The notes below the pieces were generated by a model. It saw only the letters and a program-made list of their open reading frames with translations. It had not been told where the DNA came from and did no database searches. Shown in pieces: positions 1-5,908 of a stretch of 29,683 nucleotides of DNA. This DNA comes from an uncultured Prevotellaceae bacterium. Lineage in GTDB: Bacteria; Bacteroidota; Bacteroidia; Bacteroidales; Bacteroidaceae. Every line of letters begins with the position of its first letter. Position 1 is the stretch's first letter. Made by a program: the position numbers and the translations under genes. The stretch lies in contig OMXX01000066.1 of the NCBI GenBank assembly GCA_900315105.1, positions 1 to 29,683 on the forward strand, written 5' to 3'.

Positions 1-1413
1 AAGACTCTGATGGTAAACGGCACGACACATGATTCCTCAAACGAACTTGTAATCCCAGAAGGGGTAACAGTGATTCCGAATGATGCTTTCCGCTATTTCA
101 AGAATGTGACGAAGATAAAGCTACCGTCAACAATGACCGAGATTGCAGCTAATAACTTTAAAGATCATACTTATCTCAAAAAGATAACATTGCCTTCAAC
201 TGTCACTTCTGTAGGAAGTGATGCGTTTAGCGGCTGCACAAACCTTAAGCGCATCTTTTGTCAAGCAACTACACCTCCTGTGGCAACTAACAGTATAGCA
301 TCAAATCCAAGCGAGATTACGCTGAAAGTCCCGACTGGCAAGACTGCAACATATAAGGCTACAAATGTTTGGAAGGAGTTTGATATTGAGGAAGGTAGAA
401 TATATAACTACTCTAGGACAATGCGTGGCAATCAGAGCTCGACGTTTGTCAATGACATGCTTAATGATCAGGAAGTAGTATTGAAGACTTCAACCGATTA
501 TTCTATTGCTTCTTCGACAGTTTCCGCTAATATGATTACAATAAAGGTTGGCACTCTTCCTGTATACGATGGAACTACAACCATTCCTTATAAGTCCGTT
601 GTTATCAAATTGTACCTTGAAGAGGGTGATGTGTTAGTGTATAACGTTTCTGCATATCCACGAAAGGTAGAGCTTACTGATGGTAATGCGTATATGAACA
701 CCAAGGAATTCGAGCCAAAGCAGATTAGCTATACCCGCACTTATGCCGAGAAATATGCAAATCACCTGCAATGCTTCTATGTGCCATTCGATGTAGAGGT
801 TACAGATGAGCTTCTTGAGGACTTCACATTCTACAAACTCTATATGGTAAGCCAGAAGGATGAAAATGGAAATGGCGAGATTGAAGAAGACGAGCCTTTG
901 GTAATGCTTCTCACCAAGGTACCTGCAGGGCATATCCTAAAGGCTAATACGCCATACTATATCAAGCCAAAGGCAGAAAGTACTCTTACTGTGACTTCTT
1001 ATGACACAAAGCTCTATGCTGCAGAAAATGGTACAGTGTCTTGCGCTACTACAGAGAATGAATATACTTTGACTGGCATCAACGAATCAAAGAATATCAA
1101 GGGATATTATACAATGAGTGCCAAGGGTAATTTCAGTTACTATACAAAGGATACAAATCTTGGCTCATACCGTTGGTATATGTCTGTAACAAGCCGTACA
1201 GGAAAGGGTGGTGATCTGGAGAACTATGCTCGTCCTATCCAGATTGTCATTGACGGTGAGGAAGATACTACTGGCATAGTTGCTCTTCAGGACAAGGCTT
1301 CTGATCCAAAGAATGACAAAATTTACACTCTTGACGGTCGTCAGGTAACAGACTATGAGACCCTCCCAAGCGGTATCTATATCATTAATGGAAAGAAAGT
1401 GTTTAAGAAGTAA
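1..1413 (+). CDS. BspA-like leucine-rich-repeat surface protein, 3' part only
   Basis: The reading frame is open to the left edge of the window, so the 5' end lies outside; the first ATG seen, at 10, is probably internal. About 470 residues remain. Residues ~14-88 form about three BspA/LRR_5-type repeats (pattern LPSTVTSVGSDAFSGCTNLK), as in secreted or surface-attached leucine-rich proteins of Bacteroidales. A middle region without recognisable motifs follows. The last ~35 residues (KIYTLDGRQV, then LPSGIYIINGKKVFKK) match the short beta-rich C-terminal domain of many exported Prevotella proteins, similar to type A sorting domains of the type IX secretion system. It is probably an exported adhesion- or matrix-like protein. 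The ligand is unknown, and sorting by T9SS is inferred from the tail alone. Confidence 0.8.
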   Translation, partial: KTLMVNGTTHDSSNELVIPEGVTVIPNDAFRYFKNVTKIKLPSTMTEIAANNFKDHTYLKKITLPSTVTSVGSDAFSGCTNLKRIFCQATTPPVATNSIASNPSEITLKVPTGKTATYKATNVWKEFDIEEGRIYNYSRTMRGNQSSTFVNDMLNDQEVVLKTSTDYSIASSTVSANMITIKVGTLPVYDGTTTIPYKSVVIKLYLEEGDVLVYNVSAYPRKVELTDGNAYMNTKEFEPKQISYTRTYAEKYANHLQCFYVPFDVEVTDELLEDFTFYKLYMVSQKDENGNGEIEEDEPLVMLLTKVPAGHILKANTPYYIKPKAESTLTVTSYDTKLYAAENGTVSCATTENEYTLTGINESKNIKGYYTMSAKGNFSYYTKDTNLGSYRWYMSVTSRTGKGGDLENYARPIQIVIDGEEDTTGIVALQDKASDPKNDKIYTLDGRQVTDYETLPSGIYIINGKKVFKK

Positions 1414-1420
1414 TTTAAGT

Positions 1421-1555
1421 TATGGTTTTTGAGGTTTATAGGTTTTAGGTTCTTAGGTCGGAACGATATTAAATGTCTAAAGGCTAATGTCTAAAGTCTT
1501 TTGCCTTTTGTCTTTCGACCTCCTAACCTCTAACCTTCTAACCTCAAAACCTTAT
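1421..1555. repeat. Mirrored short-unit array (AGGT/ACCT, spacing 8-7-8) with an inner 7-bp array
   Basis: AGGT starts at 1432, 1440, 1447 and 1455; its complement ACCT starts at 1518, 1526, 1533 and 1541. Spacing is 8, 7, 8 on both sides and both arms mirror around 1488. The loop (1475-1516) holds six 7-bp units of the type GTCTAAA/GCCTTTT. The whole is a long imperfect hairpin filling the gap between the BspA-like gene and the small peptide gene. It has no run of T typical of a simple terminator. Confidence 0.8.
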
Positions 1556-1577
1556 AAAAAATAGGAAAACAAAAGAC

Positions 1578-1742
1578 ATGGAAAAAAGATTTTATTATTC
1601 CCCTGAGATGAAGTTTCACATGTTAAGAGGAAAGTCTTCAATGCTCGCAAGTACAACACAAGAAGAAGCGAAACAAGGTCATGACGATGAGGATCTTGCA
1701 AAGGGCTTCGGTTCTTTCTACTTTGACGAGGATGAGGACTAA
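1578..1742 (+). CDS. Small acidic peptide, 54 aa, unknown function
   Basis: ATG at 1578, TAA at 1740-1742. The product begins MEKRFYYSPEMKFHMLRGKS and ends in a strongly acidic, aromatic tail (GFGSFYFDEDED). There is no signal peptide or membrane segment. The ATG follows an A-rich stretch (ATAGGAAAACAAAAGAC), as is usual for Bacteroidetes starts, and a clear terminator lies 32 bases after the stop. It sits directly downstream of a BspA-like gene. Short N-terminally aromatic, acid-tailed peptides next to large exported proteins are common in Prevotella, but I cannot assign a function. A peptide precursor or a secretion partner is only a guess. Confidence 0.6.
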   Translation: MEKRFYYSPEMKFHMLRGKSSMLASTTQEEAKQGHDDEDLAKGFGSFYFDEDED

Positions 1743-1774
1743 CATTATAATTCGCAATTAGCTCAAAGACTATA

Positions 1775-1805
1775 GGGGCACTCTCACATCGAGGGTGCCC
1801 CTTTT
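1775..1805 (+). terminator. Rho-independent terminator after the small peptide gene
   Basis: An 11-bp stem (GGGGCACTCTC with GAGGGTGCCCC, one G-T wobble), loop ACATC, then TTTT and a T-rich stretch. It closes the plus-strand unit made of the BspA-like gene and the small peptide gene. Confidence 0.85.
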
Positions 1806-1865
1806 GCTATTCTTTTTTGACTGGTGTAATACCCTTAGAATAAAAAAATCAAAAGTTTTTAGACA

Positions 1866-2034
1866 GGAGGGTTTCACCTTTGCGATTTTCCGGCTTTTAT
1901 GTATTGATTGTCAATAACTTACACAGGGTGAACCCCCTCTAAAAAATACCTTGTTTTTACAGAGGGTTTCATCTCTCTTTATTAACTGATTATCAATCCG
2001 TTATACCCACAAAACCATACAGGTGAAACCCTCT
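1866..2034. repeat. Two consecutive hairpins sharing the arm GAGGGTTTCACC
   Basis: Hairpin 1 pairs 1867-1878 (GAGGGTTTCACC) with 1926-1939; hairpin 2 pairs 1962-1973 with 2022-2033 (GGTGAAACCCTC). The left arms lie 95 bases apart, so this is also a diverged direct repeat of a ~75-bp inverted unit. Each loop holds a smaller dyad built on TTGAT/ATCAA. No open frame of note lies here. Confidence 0.75.
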
Positions 2035-2060
2035 ATACACAATCTTTCTCAAAAAATATA

Positions 2061-2394
2061 TTGACCACGGAAAACACGGAAGGAACAGAAGTCGCACCTT
2101 GCGGTGCTTGAAATTAATGCGGTATTAATGTGTTATTAATGCGATATTATATGTCTCACTCCGTGAGGAAACATTAATGACCACTAATCTCACGTTAATG
2201 TCGCGTTAATATCTTTGACCTCAAAAAAACGAAAATTAATGTTTTAATTAATGTCTCAATTAACGTCCAATTAATGTTGCAAGAAAAAGCTTTACATCGA
2301 AACACTAATTATGACATAAATTAAAACGTTAATTCTGACATTAATATTTTTGCTGAAAACATATCTTTGTGTATTCTGAGTTTTCCGTGTTCAA
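2061..2394. repeat. Composite inverted element: 15-bp terminal inverted repeats enclosing two mirrored ATTAATG arrays
   Basis: The ends pair: 2061-2075 (TTGACCACGGAAAAC) with 2380-2394 (GTTTTCCGTGTTCAA), 14 of 15 bases. Inside, array 1 has TTAA cores at 2114, 2125, 2136 and a variant at 2147, then 2174, 2184, 2195 and 2206. This is an 11-bp period mirrored around 2161.5, capped by a CTCAC/GTGAG hairpin. Array 2 has cores at 2236, 2248, 2260 and 2271, mirrored by 2305, ~2316, 2329 and 2341 around 2290, period ~12. Unit consensus is ATTAA[TC]G. The bases after it (2395-2500) hold no gene. Confidence 0.75.
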
Positions 2395-2500
2395 ATAATC
2401 TCAGCGTCTTTGTGCCTCAGCGTTTAGAAGTTTTTTGGGGGGACAAGGAAAGTATATAAAAAAAATAGCACCGTTAGGTGCTATGGGGTAGAAACTATGA

Positions 2501-2785
2501 TTAATCTTCTTCTTTAACAATCTGTGTGAAATCCGACCAGTTTTCAACCTTAAAGGCACGGATATCTCTTACCGCTTTCTTGAACCAAGGAATCTTCTTT
2601 AGGGCATAGATAGCAGCAAAAAGATTTGCCATGTCATCCTTATCTGTCAGATAAACACTACCTTGCGTATTATAGAAATCGTATCTGCGGAGAATAATCT
2701 TTATTTCGTAATAGGCATTATTATATGGCTCTCCGTATGTGCTACGGAGTTCCTTAATATCCATATCGAAAGCTATTGCGAACAT
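2501..2785 (-). CDS. vapD: VapD-family Cas2-like endoribonuclease (toxin candidate)
   Basis: 94 residues, full length for VapD (about 90-95). The start MFAIAFDMDIK gives the first beta strand of the ferredoxin-like fold; the Asp in AFDMD lies at the Cas2-type active-site strand. The body motifs YNNAYYEIKIIL, TQGSVYLTDKDDMANLFAAI, WFKKAVRDIRAFKVENWSDF are the family hallmark. In Haemophilus and Helicobacter, VapD is an mRNA-cleaving RNase of a toxin-antitoxin pair or a growth regulator. It lies 5 bases after the stop of a 59-codon gene and is probably co-transcribed with it from a promoter at ~2996-3027. A role as a toxin is inferred from the family; the enzymatic assignment is firmer than the biology. 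Confidence 0.87.
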   Translation of the reverse strand: MFAIAFDMDIKELRSTYGEPYNNAYYEIKIILRRYDFYNTQGSVYLTDKDDMANLFAAIYALKKIPWFKKAVRDIRAFKVENWSDFTQIVKEED

Positions 2786-2790
2786 TGGGA

Positions 2791-2970
2791 TTATAGTGTT
2801 ACGAAATAACGGCTCTGACCGAAGAATATTCGACCGAGCTTATCCTTGATTGATATAACAAGTCCTGTAAATGGATTGTGCTCGACGTCAATAACCTCGC
2901 CCTCAATCCAGTCTGCCTGATCTGTCAGCTGCGGACTCACTTTCATTCTGTCTCCAATCTTTGGTTCCAT
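2791..2970 (-). CDS. Small partner gene of vapD (VapX-like antitoxin candidate), 59 aa
   Basis: ATG at 2970, TAA at 2791-2793; the next gene, vapD, starts 5 bases later. The product begins MEPKIGDRMKVSPQLTDQAD, continues WIEGEVIDVEHNPFTGLVIS and ends GRIFFGQSRYFVTL. This is a small all-beta, SH3-like pattern (IGDRMKVSP, EGEVIDVE, GLVISIKD) rather than a helix-turn-helix. Its position just upstream of vapD matches that of the antitoxin gene vapX in Haemophilus, so an antitoxin role is reasonable but rests on position. It is easy to miss because it is under 60 codons. Confidence 0.72.
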   Translation of the reverse strand: MEPKIGDRMKVSPQLTDQADWIEGEVIDVEHNPFTGLVISIKDKLGRIFFGQSRYFVTL

Positions 2971-2995
2971 ATTATTTTCTTTTGTATTTCTGCTG

Positions 2996-3027
2996 CGAAA
3001 TTACAATATTATTTCGAAATTTGCAAA
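2996..3027 (-). promoter_or_regulatory. Bacteroidetes-type promoter of the vapD pair
   Basis: On the minus strand the -7 box is TAATTTCG (2996-3003), 7 of 8 to TAnnTTTG, and a TTTG -33 box (3024-3027) lies 20 bases upstream. The expected start is near 2990, giving a ~20-base leader before the ATG at 2970. Confidence 0.6.
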
Positions 3028-3093
3028 TATTGGAGCATAAATGTGATGAAAACACTAAGGAAAGGGAAATTCTGACATTAATTTTTTTCTTGA

Positions 3094-3199
3094 ACACAGA
3101 TAGCAAAGATTAAAGGGATTTTTCGCAAGGCTCAACAAGTTACGCAAGTGTCTCGCTTACGCTCGTGATTAGAATCCCTAAGATCCCGAATATCTGTGG
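3094..3199. repeat. Imperfect inverted repeat with ~9-bp units
   Basis: The left arm (ACACAGATA, CAAAGATT, AAAGGGATT; 3095-3120) is matched by the right arm (AATCCCTA, AGATCCCGA, ATATCTGTGG; 3173-3199). The unit period is about 9 bp in both arms. The loop carries smaller ACGCAAG/CTTACGC dyads. It lies between the vapD promoter and the dnaA terminator; no supported gene is present. Confidence 0.6.
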
Positions 3200-3230
3200 T
3201 TTTATTTTTAAATTTTCACTTACTTCAGGT

Positions 3231-3328
3231 CCGCTTCTCCTTCGCTTCTGAACCGTTTCTAAACCGCTCCTTAGAATGGGAGGTGAATGAATGGGACTTA
3301 CAACGGATTTGCAAGGGACTTGCTTGGG
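3231..3328. repeat. Mirrored 11-bp array, CCG/CGG cores
   Basis: Cores at 3231, 3242, 3253 and 3264 (CCG, TCG, CCG, CCG) are matched by GGG/CGG cores at 3293, 3304, 3315 and 3326. All four pairs have the same centre, 3279.5, so the 11-bp phase is exact on both arms even though the bases between cores have drifted. It lies just beyond the dnaA terminator. Confidence 0.6.
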
Positions 3329-3353
3329 AGGTATATAGAGGGCAATTATATAG

Positions 3354-3393
3354 AAAAAAAAGTGATAAAACTGAAAAGTCAATTTTATCACTT
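3354..3393 (-). terminator. dnaA terminator overlapping the stop codon
   Basis: On the minus strand AAGTGATAAAA (from 3393) pairs with TTTTATCACTT across a 12-base loop and runs into eight T (3361-3354). The TGA stop of dnaA (3388-3390) is inside the left arm of the stem. Confidence 0.85.
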
Positions 3394-4857
3394 AATGCCT
3401 AATTCCTGTTCTAATGCTTGTATCTCGCAACAGAAATCCTTGTCTTGTTGTATCTTTTCCGTTATGAGACGTATGCTGTGGATGACCGTGGAATGGTCTC
3501 TGCCGCCTACACATCTGCCTATGCGGGATGCCGGCATACGGATGTGCTTGTCGGCAAGATACATTATCACCTGACGAGGGAGAACAATCTCACGCTTGCG
3601 CAGACGTCCTTTTACCTGCTGTTCTGTGACATCATAGTGGGTACTCACGATACGGATGATATCATCAATCGTCAAAGCCTGGTTGTCGGTCTTCATTGCT
3701 CTCGTGACCATTCGCTCCACAAAATTCATGTCAATGTTGCAGTTGTAGGTGATGCTGTAAGCCATGAGCGAGTTGATGATGCCTTGTATCTCGCGTATGC
3801 TGCCGTTGACATTCTCGGCTATGTATTTGATGACGGGTTCCGATATGTGGAGACCGTCACGCTGAATCTTTCGTTTCAGGATATCCAGGCAAAGCTGCAC
3901 GTTTGGCTTCTCCATTTCTGCCAATACACCGCATGAGAAACGTGTTATGAGGCGATCCATCATTCCGCTTAGCTGAACAGGCGGACGGTCGCTTACGAGT
4001 ATGATGCGTTTGTCAGTACGGAAGAGGTGGTTGAAGATATGGAAGAATGTCTCCTGTGTCTTTGCAGAATTAAGCCATTCCTGCACATCGTCAACGATAA
4101 GCATGTCAATGGTCTGGTAGAAGCCGATGAAATCGTTGATTTTGCCTTGCATGTTGGCATTGGTGTATTGCATCTGGAACTCTCGCGCGCTGACATACAG
4201 CACTCGTTTGTTCTTGTATATCTCCTTGCATCTCAAACCGATTGCGTTGACAAGGTGAGTCTTGCCACATCCAGAGGGACCATGAACAAACATTGGATTG
4301 AACTGTGTGCCTTGCGGGTGCTCGGCAATGGTAAGTCCGATAGAACGGCAGAACTTGTTGGATTCGCCTTCCACATAGTTGTCGAATGTTTGATGCAGGT
4401 TTAGCTGTGAGTCTATTTCTTGGAGGTGTGTAACTGAGCCAGGAGCAAGAATGAGTTCCTGAGTGTTGTTGGTGGCAAGAGCCGCTTTGGCAGCTCCGTC
4501 AGGCGTCTTTGTATCAACAGCCCCTTCGTATGTATATCCAATATCCTTACCACTACGCTTCGACTGAGACATAGAGGTATTCGTGGTCGTACTATCATCT
4601 TTCTTTACGATGATAGTATGCCATTTTAATTGAATCTTGCCGAATGTGTTACTTATTGCAATACGGAGGTGCTGTATGTAGTTCTCCTCAATGTATTGAG
4701 CCACATAGTTGCTAGGGATGCTTAGAATGAGAGTGCATGTAGCAGGACTATATGATTCAAATTCCACCTGTGTGAACCATTTCTCGTATTCGCTAGCCTC
4801 TATATTCTGCTGAAAGTAATTTTGGCAGCTTGCCCATAGGGCTCGTGGATTTTGCAC
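3388..4857 (-). CDS. dnaA: Chromosomal replication initiator protein DnaA
   Basis: 489 residues, usual length. Domain I (~1-85) begins RALWASCQNYFQQNIEAS; a variable linker follows (~86-155). The AAA+ domain has Walker A GPSGCGKT (193-200), Walker B LIVDD (253-257) and a sensor-like ILVSDRPP (~286-293). Domain IV carries the DNA-binding signature GGRDHSTVIH (451-460). It opens the origin and recruits the helicase, and it acts as a transcription regulator. The start is GTG at 4857; the frame has a stop just upstream and no ATG, so GTG is the only early start. It follows the amidase and mlaD genes on the same strand, with a 130-base gap holding a repetitive palindrome, and ends in its own terminator. 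No cluster of DnaA boxes was seen nearby, so the origin need not be here. Confidence 0.97.
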   Translation of the reverse strand: MQNPRALWASCQNYFQQNIEASEYEKWFTQVEFESYSPATCTLILSIPSNYVAQYIEENYIQHLRIAISNTFGKIQLKWHTIIVKKDDSTTTNTSMSQSKRSGKDIGYTYEGAVDTKTPDGAAKAALATNNTQELILAPGSVTHLQEIDSQLNLHQTFDNYVEGESNKFCRSIGLTIAEHPQGTQFNPMFVHGPSGCGKTHLVNAIGLRCKEIYKNKRVLYVSAREFQMQYTNANMQGKINDFIGFYQTIDMLIVDDVQEWLNSAKTQETFFHIFNHLFRTDKRIILVSDRPPVQLSGMMDRLITRFSCGVLAEMEKPNVQLCLDILKRKIQRDGLHISEPVIKYIAENVNGSIREIQGIINSLMAYSITYNCNIDMNFVERMVTRAMKTDNQALTIDDIIRIVSTHYDVTEQQVKGRLRKREIVLPRQVIMYLADKHIRMPASRIGRCVGGRDHSTVIHSIRLITEKIQQDKDFCCEIQALEQELGIK

Positions 4858-4874
4858 GTTAGGATTTAATTAAA

Positions 4875-4920
4875 GGCCCCTCACCCGTCCTGCGGACACC
4901 CTCTCCCGTTGGGCGAGGGA
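4875..4920. repeat. GC-rich REP-like palindrome between mlaD and dnaA
   Basis: A compact GC-rich block (CCCCTCACCC, TCCTGCGGA, CACCCTCTCCC, GGGCGAGGG) in an AT-rich spacer. CCCTC pairs with GAGGG and the TCCTGCGGA stretch folds back. Blocks of this CCCTCTCCC/GGGCGAGGG type occur between genes in many unrelated bacteria. It may attenuate read-through from mlaD into dnaA. Confidence 0.6.
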
Positions 4921-4987
4921 TATGTTAGTATAGCCGCTGGTTTGGGGCGTGATATTGAAAATTAAAAGCGAGAAAAGGTAATGTCAA

Positions 4988-5887
4988 TTATTTATCTTTC
5001 TTGCCGAAGAGGGAAAAATGTACGTATCTCTTTGGGTGAGCCTTGAGGTCAACAAGCAGGGAGTCTGCTGCTGCCATAGTGGCTGTCATGTTGTTGTAGA
5101 GTCCTTGGTCGTGGAGCAGAAGACCGACGGTACCTTCGCGTGAGTTGAGTGTCTTTGTGAGGTTCTCAACATTTGCAAGAGTCTTGTCAACCTTTGCCAT
5201 TGTGCCTGCAAGGTCAAGGGCTGCGAGATTGCCTGTGAGCTTTTCTGTGTTGGCAAGAGTAGCGTCAGCTTTTTCTGCAATACCCGGAACGCGCTGGTTG
5301 AGATCTGCAAGCATCTTGTTCAGTTCCCTTGATGATACCGTGAGATTGTCGGTTATCTTCTGCGCGTTGTGGAGCGTGTTGGCAAGGGCCGGATCAGCCA
5401 ATAGCATATTGATTGATGCGAGGATGCTATCGAGCTTTGGTAGCATCTTCTCAATAGCAGGAACCATTGCCTTTACCTGTCCTAAGGCGCCTTCAGAAAC
5501 AGCTCCCTTGATAATATCTCCTGGTTTGAGCAGATTGTCGGGTGATCCTGCAAGAAGAAGGTTTACTCTTGAGTTACCCATAAGATCGGTACTTATCTCT
5601 GCTGTCGTTCCTACTGGAAGGTGCAGGGCCTTGTCAACATCGGCTCTTGCCACGATGACATGACGCTGATAATCGTATTTTGTATCCAGTACCGTACCTA
5701 TGCGATAGCCGTCGGCATAGATAGGAGCAGCTCCGGAAAGACCTTCTGCATTATCAAATTCAACTATGTAGATGTTATCTGATGCGAAGAGCGATTGGCC
5801 CTTGAGGAAGTTCATTCCAAAGTACAGAAGAACCAAACCGACGATTGCCACAAGGGCGATCCTTACTTCTTTTGTAAAATATTTCAC
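4988..5887 (-). CDS. mlaD: MCE/MlaD-family lipid-transport protein
   Basis: 299 residues. One N-terminal membrane anchor (~9-28, ALVAIVGLVLLYFGMNFL) is followed by an MCE domain (~38-115: VEFDNAEGLSGAAPIYADG, IGTVLD, GTTAEISTDLMGNSRVNL). A long helical region (~130-265) with repeats of the DNLTVSSRELNKML/NTEKLTGNLA type follows. MCE proteins form hexameric, periplasm-spanning carriers of phospholipids between the inner and outer membranes, with an MlaE/MlaF permease-ATPase encoded elsewhere. The start is GTG at 5887, with an A-rich leader. It lies 21 bases after the amidase gene, so the two are probably co-transcribed. The symbol is by family; the exact Bacteroidales orthologue group was not checked. 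Confidence 0.87.
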   Translation of the reverse strand: MKYFTKEVRIALVAIVGLVLLYFGMNFLKGQSLFASDNIYIVEFDNAEGLSGAAPIYADGYRIGTVLDTKYDYQRHVIVARADVDKALHLPVGTTAEISTDLMGNSRVNLLLAGSPDNLLKPGDIIKGAVSEGALGQVKAMVPAIEKMLPKLDSILASINMLLADPALANTLHNAQKITDNLTVSSRELNKMLADLNQRVPGIAEKADATLANTEKLTGNLAALDLAGTMAKVDKTLANVENLTKTLNSREGTVGLLLHDQGLYNNMTATMAAADSLLVDLKAHPKRYVHFSLFGKKDK

Positions 5888-5908
5888 TGTTGTATTTCTT
5901 TTTCTTTT

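Noticed and set aside
634..933. 99-residue frame antisense to the BspA-like gene
   Set aside because: A shadow of a clearly coding plus-strand gene.
3140..3574. Several small open frames before and over the dnaA 3' end
   Set aside because: They cross the dnaA terminator and mirrored repeats, have no coding pattern, and overlap dnaA antisense.
1806..4990. Replication origin next to dnaA
   Set aside because: AT-rich repeats are present, but no cluster of TTATNCACA boxes was found, and dnaA is often away from the origin in Bacteroidales. A GC-skew calculation over the whole chromosome would decide.
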